Shown: positions 1-9,498, numbered from the stretch's first letter. The stretch is DNA of 25,499 nt from CALFMR01 sp035550595 (GCA_035550595.1 DASZOV010000147.1:1-25499), one strand, 5' to 3'. Notes: a model not told the origin generated them from the letters alone. Made by a program: numbers and translations.

Positions 1-1
1 G

Positions 2-2647
<2,646 letters not shown>

Positions 2648-2651
2648 AGGC

Positions 2652-2762
2652 AACTTCGAACTGCAAACTTCGAACTTCGAAACGGGTTCTTTTCGAGCTG
2701 GAGACTTGGGCTCCGCGGAACGACGAACCGACTTCGAAGTTCGAAGTTCAAAGTTCGAACTT
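2652..2762. repeat. Inverted heptamer array, locus 1 (AACTTCG / CGAAGTT)
   Basis: Four heptamers of the AACTTCG type lie at 2652-2679 (the second is degenerate, AACTGCA). About 55 nt later, four heptamers in the opposite orientation lie at 2735-2762 (CGAAGTT, CGAAGTT, CAAAGTT, CGAACTT). The arms are complementary and could form a long hairpin in RNA from either strand. It lies between the convergent nrdJ and cupin genes, so it may end transcription of both, though no T-run follows. The right arm runs into the cupin coding sequence. The same architecture recurs at 11248-11361, which marks a dispersed family. Confidence 0.8.
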
Positions 2763-3164
2763 GTCAGGCTTCAGGCTCCGCCACGGCTCTTCGTCCCCGA
2801 CTTCCACTGACACATAGCCTGCGTCGCTGACGCACGGCCCAAGAATCGCGACGAACTTCGCTGGCGCGTCCGACACGTTGAACGACGCGTGGACGATGCC
2901 TTTGGGAATGAAGACCGAGTCGCCCGGGCCGAGGCGGCGCCGGTCGCGTTCGATCCACTGTTCGACTTCGCCAGCGACGACGTACAGCACCTCTTCCTGA
3001 TCGGGGTGGACGTGGAAGTCGTGGCCGTGTCCGGGTGACAGATCCACCTCGATGACGACGAGCTGGCTCGCGCCGGTCGTGGCCGGACGGCTCATCCAGC
3101 CGAGCGTGCCCCAGGGCAGTTGTTCGCGTTCGACCTGTGTGGACGGAAGGAAAGTGCCGCGCAT
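2748..3164 (-). CDS. Small single-domain cupin protein
   Basis: A 138-residue protein with one cupin_2 barrel. Motif 1 is visible at 45-66, with metal-ligand candidates His51, His53 and Glu57 or Glu58 (HVHPDQEE). Motif 2 is at 81-96 (GDSVFIPKGIVHASFN), with the fourth ligand candidate His92. Such proteins bind a divalent metal and act as small dioxygenases, isomerases or sensors; the substrate cannot be told from sequence. The ATG start is supported by a TAGAAT box ending 6 nt upstream and no Shine-Dalgarno sequence, suggesting a leaderless mRNA. The last residues (KFEL) and the TGA stop are read from the heptamer repeat at 2735-2762, so the C-terminus looks re-made by the repeat. Confidence 0.88.
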   Translation of the reverse strand: MRGTFLPSTQVEREQLPWGTLGWMSRPATTGASQLVVIEVDLSPGHGHDFHVHPDQEEVLYVVAGEVEQWIERDRRRLGPGDSVFIPKGIVHASFNVSDAPAKFVAILGPCVSDAGYVSVEVGDEEPWRSLKPDKFEL

Positions 3165-3170
3165 GGGCGG

Positions 3171-3176
3171 ATTCTA
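3171..3176 (-). promoter_or_regulatory. Candidate -10 box of the cupin gene
   Basis: On the minus strand TAGAAT ends 6 nt before the ATG, with no purine-rich ribosome site between. No convincing -35 hexamer is seen at 16-18 nt spacing. If used, transcription would begin at or within a base or two of the start codon. Confidence 0.5.
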
Positions 3177-3257
3177 TACAGATCGCCTGGAGCGACGCTT
3201 CGTGCGCTGGCCTGACACGCGCCGAGCAGGTACCATGCTCTCGCAGGCTCGTTGCAC

Positions 3258-3701
3258 ATGAAGCAGACGATCTGGGACGAAACCGCGCGGCGGTCGATGG
3301 TCGAACGCGTCTCGCGCGTCACGCCCGATACGCACGGTCGGTGGGGGCGCATGACGCCGCACGACATGCTCGCGCACCTCACCGACTACGCGCGGATGGC
3401 CCTCGGCGAGCTGCCGGTTCGTCGCGCGCGCGTGCCGCTGCGTTATCCGCCCATCCGCCAGTTCGTCATCTACGCGCTGCCCATGCCGCGCAATGTGCCG
3501 ACCTCGCGCCAGCTCGTCGCGCGCACGACCACGGACTGGGGTGAGGAAATGGGCACGCTCTGCCACGCGATCGATCGGCTCGCGGCGCGGAAGGAAGGGG
3601 AGCTCCCCGAACATCCAGCGTTCGGCCGGCTCAGCCATCGCGCTTGGGGCGTGCTCCTCTATCGGCACATGGATCACCATCTCCGCCAGTTCGGCGTCTG
3701 A
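3258..3701 (+). CDS. DUF1569 / DinB-like four-helix protein
   Basis: A 147-residue protein resembling the DUF1569 branch of the DinB/YfiT-like metal-binding four-helix fold. Visible hallmarks are an early WGRMTPHDMLAHLTDYARM segment (about 29-47) and a C-terminal HMDHHLRQFG segment (about 137-146), whose histidines with the early His would form the metal site. Proteins of this fold are often thiol-dependent transferases or detoxification enzymes, but the function here is unknown. ATG at 3258 is chosen; a TTG two codons upstream is also in frame. No clear Shine-Dalgarno sequence is visible. The stop is 16 nt before the PilT-type gene, so the two may be co-transcribed, although no functional link is evident. 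Confidence 0.8.
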   Translation: MKQTIWDETARRSMVERVSRVTPDTHGRWGRMTPHDMLAHLTDYARMALGELPVRRARVPLRYPPIRQFVIYALPMPRNVPTSRQLVARTTTDWGEEMGTLCHAIDRLAARKEGELPEHPAFGRLSHRAWGVLLYRHMDHHLRQFGV

Positions 3702-3717
3702 GCGCGTCCAAAGCGGC

Positions 3718-4836
3718 ATGTCGACTGACGACCTCGACCGCCTGGCTGACGAGCTCGAAGCTGGCCGCCTGCCGCCCGCGCGCGCGACGGATCTGGACGC
3801 GTGGCTGCGCGTCGCGGTCGAGCGCGACGCGAGCGACCTGCTGCTCCTCGCTGGCGAGCCGCCGACCCTGCGCGTCGACGGCGTCATCGTGCGATGTGAA
3901 GGGCCCGTGCTCGACGGCGTCGACATCGAAGAGATGGTGCGTCCCGCGCTGCCGCCCTACGCGCTGCGTCGCTACGAGGAGGACGGCATCGCCGACGCGT
4001 CGAGACGCGTGGCGGGGCTTGGCCGCTTCCGATTGAATCTCCATCGCGAGCGCGGCCGCGCGGCCGCCGCGATTCGCCGTCTTCCCGCGCGCGTGCCACG
4101 GCTCGAGACGCTCGACTTGCCGGAAGGCGTCGAGCGGCTGTCGCGTCTCCCGAACGGTCTCGTGATCATTGGCGGGGCCACCGGCTCCGGCAAGACGACG
4201 ACGATGGCGGCGCTCGTCGAGGCGATCAACCGTCGCGACGCGCGGCACGTCGTCACGGTCGAAGATCCGATCGAGTACGAGCATGTCAATCAGCGCAGCG
4301 TCATCCAGCAGATGGAAGTCGGCGTCGACGCGCCGGATTTTCCGTCCGCGCTGCGATCGGTGTTGCGTCAGGCGCCGGACGTGATCGTCATCGGCGAGAT
4401 GCGCGATCCGGAGACGATGCGCATGGCGCTTGCCGCGGGCGAGACGGGCCATCTCGTGCTGACGACGCTGCATACGACGGACACGGCGTCGACCATCGCG
4501 CGGCTGACGGATTCGTTCCCGCCAGAGCGCCAGCCGACGATCCGTCAGGAGATCGCTGCCGCGCTCGCGGCGGTGTTCGTGCAGACGCTCCTGCCGAGGC
4601 AGGGCGGCGGACGCGTGCCCGCGGCCGAGTTGCTGATGGTCAGCTACGGCGCGCGGCAGCACATCCGCCGGAACGCGTTGCAGCACCTGCACCAGGAGAT
4701 CACCATCACGCGCAAGCACGGCTCGTTCACGCTCGAGGAGTCGCTCGCCGCGCTCGTCAAACGCGGCGTCGTCTCGACGGCCGACGCGGCGTTACGAGCC
4801 CATCATCCGGGCGACTTCGAGCAGGCGCTGTTGTAG
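3718..4836 (+). CDS. pilT: PilT/PilU-type ATPase of type IV pili
   Basis: A 372-residue secretion ATPase of the PilT branch, which powers type IV pilus retraction at the inner-membrane base. Seen: Walker A GGATGSGKTTT (152-162, Lys159), Asp box EDPIEYEH (182-189), Walker B IVIGEMRDPE (223-232, Glu227) and His box GHLVLTTLHT (244-253). The PAS-like N-domain contains ASDLLLLAGEPP (38-49), where PilT usually has a DLHL sequence, preceded by about 26 extra residues. The C-terminal AIRNLIRE motif needed for retraction in classical PilT is weak here (ARQHIRRNALQ). ATG at 3718 is chosen because the longer open frame upstream overlaps the DUF1569 gene. No other pilus gene is in the window, so this may be an accessory PilT/PilU paralogue. 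Confidence 0.9.
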   Translation: MSTDDLDRLADELEAGRLPPARATDLDAWLRVAVERDASDLLLLAGEPPTLRVDGVIVRCEGPVLDGVDIEEMVRPALPPYALRRYEEDGIADASRRVAGLGRFRLNLHRERGRAAAAIRRLPARVPRLETLDLPEGVERLSRLPNGLVIIGGATGSGKTTTMAALVEAINRRDARHVVTVEDPIEYEHVNQRSVIQQMEVGVDAPDFPSALRSVLRQAPDVIVIGEMRDPETMRMALAAGETGHLVLTTLHTTDTASTIARLTDSFPPERQPTIRQEIAAALAAVFVQTLLPRQGGGRVPAAELLMVSYGARQHIRRNALQHLHQEITITRKHGSFTLEESLAALVKRGVVSTADAALRAHHPGDFEQALL

Positions 4837-5051
4837 GTACTGACGCGGGACAAGTTAGAAGTTCGAGGCCAGAAGCCATGTGCCGCAATGGGCCTCGCGC
4901 GAAGGCGCGAAGATCGCGAAGGCCGGATTTGTAGGGGCGGCCCTCCGTGGCCGCCCGTGTCGAGGATTGTGGAGCCCTCCGCCTTCAGGCCGAGGGGACT
5001 GAAACGCCGCCGGTTGCCGTTTGGGGCATACTCATGGCTCGGGGGTGTGCG
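4837..5051. other. Intergenic stretch with repeat remnants
   Basis: This 215-nt gap holds two degenerate heptamers of the CGAAGTT family (4850-4863) and then the composite GCGAAG/GGCGGCC element at 4893-4956. No credible coding frame is present. The reading frame continuing upstream of the SYLF gene runs through the repeat and is not gene-like. A CATACT hexamer at 5027-5032 could be the -10 of the downstream gene, but no matching -35 is evident. Confidence 0.6.
4893..4956 (+). repeat. Composite dispersed repeat, copy A
   Basis: The first part (4893-4922) is a GCGAAG-type iteration ending CGCGAAGATCGCGAAGG. The second part (4930-4956) is a 27-nt hairpin with inverted GGGCGGCC/GGCCGCCC arms. 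The reverse complement of both parts recurs at 9499-9594: the 27-nt part differs at 2 positions and 25 nt of the first part at 1 position. Between the parts the spacer differs in length and sequence, so the element is modular. It looks like a REP/MITE-type non-coding repeat; mobility is inferred, not shown. Confidence 0.75.
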
Positions 5052-5726
5052 ATGGCGAATTGGCGGCAGGTAGCAACGATAACGGTCGTGGCGGGAATGG
5101 TCGTTTTCGCGGCGAACGTGGCGCGGGCCGACGACGAGCGGCTGCAGACGGCGGCGACCGTGCTGACGGAGATGACGAGCGCCGTCGACAACGACATCCC
5201 TGCCAGTCTCATGCAGAAAGCCAAGTGCGTCGTCGTCATCCCTGGCGTGAAGAAGGCGGCGCTCGGTGTCGGCGGGCAGTACGGTCGAGGGTATATCGCG
5301 TGCCGGCGTGACGTCGCGGGCGGCTGGAGCGCGCCGGGTGCGATTCGCATCGAGGGCGGCAGCATTGGATTCCAGATCGGCGGGTCCGACACGGACGTCA
5401 TCCTGCTCGTGTTGAACGATCGCGGCGCCGATCGGCTGCTGTCGAGCCGGTTCACTGTCGGTGCGGACGCGGCGGTCGCCGCCGGTCCGGTCGGGCGTCA
5501 GGCGTCGGCAGAAACCGACGCGACGATGATGGCCGAGATCCTGGCGTGGTCGCGGTCGCGCGGTGTGTTCGCGGGCATCTCGCTGAAGGGATCGACGCTG
5601 CGCGAGGACGGCAGCGAGAACAAGGACCTCTACGGCCGCGAGATCTCCAACAAGGACATCGTCAACGGCAACGCTACGGCGCCTCCATCCGCCGCGCCGC
5701 TGATGGCCGTGCTCGCGAAGCTGTAA
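5052..5726 (+). CDS. Secreted SYLF/Ysc84-domain lipid-binding protein
   Basis: A 224-residue protein with a Sec signal peptide (hydrophobic 8-22, likely cut after ARA at residue 26) followed by a SYLF domain. Recognisable family features are the KAKCVVVIPGVKKA stretch, the GQYGRGYIACRRD stretch and the glycine-rich region after GWSAPGAIRIEGGS. In eukaryotes SYLF domains bind phosphoinositides; in bacteria these exported proteins are poorly characterised and probably associate with membrane lipid. The ATG at 5052 is preferred over the in-frame ATG at 5034 because it starts directly before the signal peptide and has CGGGGG about 5 nt upstream. A perfect hairpin follows the stop. Function beyond lipid binding is not known. 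Confidence 0.87.
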   Translation: MANWRQVATITVVAGMVVFAANVARADDERLQTAATVLTEMTSAVDNDIPASLMQKAKCVVVIPGVKKAALGVGGQYGRGYIACRRDVAGGWSAPGAIRIEGGSIGFQIGGSDTDVILLVLNDRGADRLLSSRFTVGADAAVAAGPVGRQASAETDATMMAEILAWSRSRGVFAGISLKGSTLREDGSENKDLYGREISNKDIVNGNATAPPSAAPLMAVLAKL

Positions 5727-5736
5727 CGCACCGCAG

Positions 5737-5752
5737 CCGCGGGCACCCGCGG
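5737..5752 (+). terminator. Terminator-like hairpin after the SYLF gene
   Basis: Perfect inverted repeat CCGCGGG-CA-CCCGCGG starts 10 nt after the SYLF stop codon. The 2-nt centre means the real loop is slightly larger. Only TTCCCC follows, so there is no true U-tract. It probably separates the SYLF transcript from the permease promoter just downstream. Confidence 0.4.
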
Positions 5753-5765
5753 TTCCCCTGACGGC

Positions 5766-5796
5766 TTGACAGCGGATTTGGAGGCCGACGTAGGAT
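5766..5796 (+). promoter_or_regulatory. Candidate promoter of the ADOP-type permease gene
   Basis: TTGACA (5766-5771) matches the -35 consensus exactly, and TAGGAT (5791-5796) serves as -10, with a long 19-nt spacer. The -10 ends 10 nt before the ATG at 5807, so the transcript would have almost no leader. The -10 also lies in the loop of an inverted repeat: GGAGGCC at 5780-5786 pairs with GGCCTCC at 5799-5805. Confidence 0.5.
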
Positions 5797-5806
5797 AGGG
5801 CCTCCG

Positions 5807-8209
5807 ATGTTGAACCTGCTTCCGCGACGACGCCATCGGGCGTACGTCGCGCTGGTGGTCGGCACCGTCGCGCTGGCCGTCGGCGTCAACGTCGTCGTCT
5901 TCACCATCGTCAACGCGCTCTGGCTGCGTCCGCTGCCGGTCCGCGACGCGGATCGGCTCGTCTACTGCGCGAAGAGCAACTTCGGCGATAGCGAGGACCA
6001 CCCATTTGATCCGCGGAGCTCGCTTCTTCGGCCGTTCCGGGGCGCGGTGGCCGGTCAGGTGGATGAGAGCAAGTTCGGACTCACACCCGTCCTCACCGTT
6101 CAGGGCCGGCAGGTTCCTGAAGTCGCGGGCATCACGGCCGGATTCTTTCACCTGTTCGGCATCCCCATTCGCGGCCGCGATTTCGTCCCGGATGACGACC
6201 TGCCCGGCTCGGCGCCAGTCGCGATCATCAGCCATCGCGTCTGGATGGAAGACTTCGGCGGCCGTGCGGATGTCGTCGGCTCGACGATCGCTGCCGACAC
6301 GATGACGATCCGTGTGATCGGCGTGGCGCCGGCGGGCTTCGACGGCGTGCGGAAGGGCGACCACGTCGACGTCTGGATCCCCAGCCAGTTGCGCCGTCGT
6401 CTGTCGCCGACGTCTCTGCACGTCTGGGGCGTGCCGCTGATGGTATTTGGCAGGCTGCCGCCGGGACGCACGCTGGTCGAGGTGGAACGCGAGGTGCGCG
6501 CGAATGATTCGTATCACGAAGACTTCGCGTTGGTGCCTCTGGCTGATGTGTTCGGTTCGCCGGCATCTTCGACAATCGCCATCGACGAGGGCCCAGCGGC
6601 GGGCGTGGCGGGCGGGCTGGCGCTGCTCGTGCTCATCGGCGGATGTCTGACGCTGGCGACGTTGATCCTCGTGCACTACGAGCGGCGCGCGTCGGAACTG
6701 GCGACGAAGGCCGCACTCGGCGCCACGAGACGGCAACTGCTCGGCGAGTTGTCGAAGGAACTGGCCGTCGTCGCGGTTGTCGGAACCGGCCTCGCCATGT
6801 TCGTGGCGCAACTGGCTCTGCGTGCGATGCCGGCGCTCAGTCTGCCGGGTGGATTGGATCTTGGACGGCTCGATCTGTCGCCGGACTGGCGCGTGCTGAG
6901 CGTGGCGCTCGGCGCGACGTTCGGGACGTGTGCCCTGGCGGCCTGGTTGCCGCTCGTCCGTTTCACGCGCGGCACGCTGGCGCGAACGCTGCTGGCCGGA
7001 CCGGCGACGACGTCGTCGCCCGCGACGCAGCGGCTCCGCCAACTGTTGCTGACCGCGCAGGTCTGCGCCGCCGTCGTCGTACTCGCCTCAGCGGCGCTGT
7101 TCGTGCGCACGGTCCTCTACGGGTTCGGCGGCGCGTCCGGGTTCGATGTGGACCGTACGCTCTTCGTGCGCGCGGAAGTCGCGTCCCGCTACGGCTATGC
7201 CGGCGATCTTCCAGGGTTCGAGTCAGTTGCCGCGCGCCGCAGACTACGCGTCGAGGATGCACTGCGAGCGCTACGCGGTGTGCTGCAAGTGGTCGACGGA
7301 CAATCGCCGATCGGCAAGGAGCGGATGAGCATCCTGCAGCGCCCGACGGTCATCGTTACGGACGGCGGGCAACAGACATTGCGCGTCGGCTGGGTCTGGG
7401 ATGCCGATGTCGACTGGCTGTCGGCGCTCGGCGTCAAGATGCTGGTGGGTCGTGCGTTACGAGCCGACGATGTTCGCGTCAGACCGAGCCGAGTCGTCGT
7501 GACGGCGTCCCTTGCCAATCGTCTCTGGCCGGGCGAAAACGCGCTCGGCCAGAGGATCGCGACGCCGGCCTTGAAAGGATTCGTTGTCGGCGTGTCATCC
7601 GATTTCGTGTACGGCTCGTTGCTGGAGCCGGCGATCGGCACGGTCGTTACCGCGTACCACGCGGACCCCGGCGTTGTCGGGTGCTGGGTCGTTCGCGCCG
7701 CCGACGCAGCGTCCGTCGTCGGTCGGGCAGAACAGGCCGTGCGAACTGCCGTGCCGGACGTGGCCTGGGTCGAGGTGCAGACCGGCCGTGACGTGGTGGC
7801 GCAGGATCTCGGCCGGGAGCGCGTCGGGGCGTGGTTCTTTTCGGGATTCGGGCTCGTCGCGCTGATTCTTGGCGTGGGCAGCGTCTTCGGCCTGGTGGCG
7901 TATCTGGCCGAGTCGCGCCAACGCGAGTTCGGCGTGCGGCTGGCGCTCGGCGCGACCGCCTCCAGACTCATGACCCATGGTCTCGGCGCCGCGCTCGTGC
8001 CCGTCGCGGTGGGCCTAGTGATTGGGCTGGGGCTGTCCGCGCTGGTCGCGCAGTTGTTCACGTCGGCGCTCGTCGGCGTCGGCGCGCTGGATCCGTGGGC
8101 TTATTCGGCGATTGCTGCTGCGATGCTCGGCGGCGCCGCATTGGCCGCCCTGATGGCCGCCTGGCGGCTGCGGCGAATCGCGCCCATCGACGCGCTTCGG
8201 AGTCACTGA
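5807..8209 (+). CDS. ADOP-type (MacB/FtsX-like) orphan ABC permease
   Basis: An 800-residue membrane protein with the duplicated MacB-FtsX layout of acidobacterial duplicated orphan permeases. TM1 is at about 12-38, ending in VVFTIVNALWLRPLP, the hallmark entry to a periplasmic MacB_PCD domain (about 45-255). Three TM helices follow at about 263-290, 318-340 and 362-387, the first leading into a KAALGATRRQLL coupling segment. TM5 (about 412-435) opens a second periplasmic domain, and a second FtsX triplet lies at about 675-700, 728-752 and 765-790 with EFGVRLALGA. No ATPase gene is adjacent, as is usual for this family, so substrate and energy source are unknown. It is followed after 38 nt by a small secreted protein, possibly its partner. 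Confidence 0.9.
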   Translation: MLNLLPRRRHRAYVALVVGTVALAVGVNVVVFTIVNALWLRPLPVRDADRLVYCAKSNFGDSEDHPFDPRSSLLRPFRGAVAGQVDESKFGLTPVLTVQGRQVPEVAGITAGFFHLFGIPIRGRDFVPDDDLPGSAPVAIISHRVWMEDFGGRADVVGSTIAADTMTIRVIGVAPAGFDGVRKGDHVDVWIPSQLRRRLSPTSLHVWGVPLMVFGRLPPGRTLVEVEREVRANDSYHEDFALVPLADVFGSPASSTIAIDEGPAAGVAGGLALLVLIGGCLTLATLILVHYERRASELATKAALGATRRQLLGELSKELAVVAVVGTGLAMFVAQLALRAMPALSLPGGLDLGRLDLSPDWRVLSVALGATFGTCALAAWLPLVRFTRGTLARTLLAGPATTSSPATQRLRQLLLTAQVCAAVVVLASAALFVRTVLYGFGGASGFDVDRTLFVRAEVASRYGYAGDLPGFESVAARRRLRVEDALRALRGVLQVVDGQSPIGKERMSILQRPTVIVTDGGQQTLRVGWVWDADVDWLSALGVKMLVGRALRADDVRVRPSRVVVTASLANRLWPGENALGQRIATPALKGFVVGVSSDFVYGSLLEPAIGTVVTAYHADPGVVGCWVVRAADAASVVGRAEQAVRTAVPDVAWVEVQTGRDVVAQDLGRERVGAWFFSGFGLVALILGVGSVFGLVAYLAESRQREFGVRLALGATASRLMTHGLGAALVPVAVGLVIGLGLSALVAQLFTSALVGVGALDPWAYSAIAAAMLGGAALAALMAAWRLRRIAPIDALRSH

Positions 8210-8247
8210 GACTGACACTCCTTGCGAGGGCCAGAGGAGGGAGGCAC

Positions 8248-8742
8248 ATGCGCACAGCGGTTGTTGTTCTAGCGGTCGTGACGGCCGCACTGTTCGTCGC
8301 CGGTCCGAGACTCGTGGCTCGACAGCGACCCAGCCTGTCCGGCACGTGGACGTTTCTCGAGTCGCAGGTCACGACGCGGGACGGGCAGGACGCGCCCGCC
8401 CACATCCTGTTCGTTGACGGTGCCGGTTTCAACTGCGGGGCCGCATGCACGATTGTCCAAGACGGCCGGACGCTCCGCGTGTTGCGTCCGGAGGAGAAGG
8501 GCAAGAAGCCGCGAGATATCGTTCTCACGTTTGTGTCGAGCGGAACCAGTGCCCAGTCCGCTCACGACAACGACGCGAGCGCCAAGTGGGACGGCCAGAA
8601 ACTCCTCGTCACGAACTCTATGGGAACCATGACGATCCACCAGACGATCGCCGTGCAGAGGGATCGAATGATCGTCACCAGCCAGATGACCGTCGGCACG
8701 GCCCCGGGCGAGATTTGGCGGCAGACCTACGTCAGACAGTAG
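8248..8742 (+). CDS. Small secreted protein of unknown function
   Basis: A 164-residue protein with an N-terminal signal peptide (hydrophobic core about 4-20) followed by SLSGTWTF. That SGTW entry is common in exported beta-rich, lipocalin-like proteins of Acidobacteriota. Two cysteines in FNCGAACTI could form a disulfide or bind a ligand. The remaining sequence alternates short polar and hydrophobic stretches, suggesting a small beta barrel. ATG at 8248 has overlapping GGAGG sequences 3 and 7 nt upstream, the strongest ribosome site in this half of the window, consistent with an internal operon gene 38 nt after the permease. I do not recognise a specific family. A terminator-like hairpin begins one nucleotide after the stop. 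Confidence 0.82.
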   Translation: MRTAVVVLAVVTAALFVAGPRLVARQRPSLSGTWTFLESQVTTRDGQDAPAHILFVDGAGFNCGAACTIVQDGRTLRVLRPEEKGKKPRDIVLTFVSSGTSAQSAHDNDASAKWDGQKLLVTNSMGTMTIHQTIAVQRDRMIVTSQMTVGTAPGEIWRQTYVRQ

Positions 8743-8758
8743 AGCCACGCCCGTGGCT
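8743..8758 (+). terminator. Terminator-like hairpin after the small secreted protein gene
   Basis: AGCCACG-CC-CGTGGCT is a perfect 7-bp inverted repeat directly after the TAG stop, followed by TCTGTCGTC, a weak pyrimidine tract. Because it is symmetrical it could also act on minus-strand transcripts coming from the FKBP gene. Confidence 0.45.
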
Positions 8759-8824
8759 TCTGTCGTCGGACTCGGCAAGCTGACGGCGAGCCCTACTGCC
8801 GGGACTATTGCGGGAACCGCCATG

Positions 8825-8937
8825 CAGGTCCCACAGCAGTTCGGCGCCGAGCGCCGTCGTGTCCCAGTCGAGCGCGGCCGGTGCGTCGGGCACGATCAAC
8901 ATCACCGAGATGGTCGTGGCACGGCGTCTTGGCTCAT
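8825..8937 (-). pseudogene. Remnant of a VOC/glyoxalase (PhnB-like) gene
   Basis: On the minus strand an ATG at 8937 opens a frame that stops after 11 codons. A shifted frame across the same bases reads TTISVMLIVPDAPAALDW followed by TTALGAELLWDL. This is the start of a VOC-superfamily domain (pattern hxPhLhVxDaxaAlxfYxxALGAxE), with the usual Tyr of the fY position replaced by Asp. Homology stops at about 8825, where the sequence turns into unrelated residues near the end of the plus-strand gene. Early frameshift plus loss of about three quarters of the domain indicate a decayed gene. It is short, so chance resemblance is not fully excluded. Confidence 0.55.
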
Positions 8938-9000
8938 GGCATCCTCCGGCGGGCTCCGTATTCTGGCCGTGCGAGCTCCGCGTGGACAGCCGGCGGCCGA

Positions 9001-9447
9001 CTACTTCACGTCGAGCAACTCGATGTCGAAGACGAGCATGCCCTTGGGCGCGTCGGGCCGCGGACTGTTGTCGTAGGCGAGGTTGCCGGGGATCCAGAAG
9101 CGGCGCTTCTCGCCGACGACCATGAGCTGCAGGCCCTCGGTCCAGCCGGGGATGACGGCGTTCAGCGCGAACTCGGCCGGCTCGCCGCGCGCGACCGAGC
9201 TGTCGAACATCTTCCCGTCGGTCGTCCAGCCCGTGTAGTTCACGCGCACGGTCGACGTCGGCCCGGGTCGCACATTGCTCGTGCCGACCTTCAGCACTTT
9301 CGATGCGAGCCCGGACTCTGTCCGCGCCGCATCGGCCGGTGGCGCCGCCACGTCGGGCGGCGGCGGGATCATCGGCGTCTCTTCCTTCAACCGGCAGCCG
9401 GCGAACGCCAAGGCCAGAATCATCACGAGCCAGATCGATCGACGCAT
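9001..9447 (-). CDS. FKBP-type peptidyl-prolyl isomerase lipoprotein
   Basis: A 148-residue exported protein. Residues 1-17 form a signal peptide ending in a lipobox-like LAFAGC (Cys18), so it is probably lipid-anchored at the periplasmic face. A Pro/Ala linker (about 27-42) precedes the FKBP domain (about 46-148). Active-site positions visible are Tyr71 (VNYTGW), Phe81-Asp82 (KMFDSS), Val99-Ile-Pro (VIPGW) with Trp102, Tyr125 (LAYDNS) and Phe140 (LVFDIELL). The usual LAYG loop is LAYDNSPRPDAPKG, an ordinary variation. It catalyses proline cis-trans isomerisation during folding of exported proteins. The ATG is supported by a GACGAT box ending 7 nt upstream; the last residues (LLDVK) are the usual FKBP end. 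Confidence 0.93.
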   Translation of the reverse strand: MRRSIWLVMILALAFAGCRLKEETPMIPPPPDVAAPPADAARTESGLASKVLKVGTSNVRPGPTSTVRVNYTGWTTDGKMFDSSVARGEPAEFALNAVIPGWTEGLQLMVVGEKRRFWIPGNLAYDNSPRPDAPKGMLVFDIELLDVK

Positions 9448-9454
9448 GCGAGTG

Positions 9455-9484
9455 ATCGTCGGCGATGGAGGGGAAGGAGATCAA
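9455..9484 (-). promoter_or_regulatory. Candidate promoter of the FKBP gene
   Basis: On the minus strand TTGATC (-35, 9479-9484) and GACGAT (-10, 9455-9460) are separated by 18 nt. The -10 ends 7 nt before the ATG at 9447. The pair resembles TTGATC-17-TACGAT before mrfA, which strengthens both. Confidence 0.5.
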
Positions 9485-9498
9485 GCGCCGGGCGGACC

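Noticed and set aside
2652..2762. CRISPR array
   Set aside because: The unit is a 7-nt tandem heptamer without spacers, arranged as inverted arms.
3231..3236. TACCAT as a -10 box for the DUF1569 gene
   Set aside because: Poor match, no -35 at usable spacing, and 21 nt from the start, unlike the other boxes in the window.
3493..3717. Longer N-terminus for the PilT-type ATPase
   Set aside because: It would overlap the DUF1569 gene in another frame and is Ser/Arg-rich. ATG at 3718 gives a normal PilT N-domain.
4947..5051. Longer N-terminus for the SYLF protein
   Set aside because: It would put about 35 residues partly read from the repeat before a clear signal peptide.
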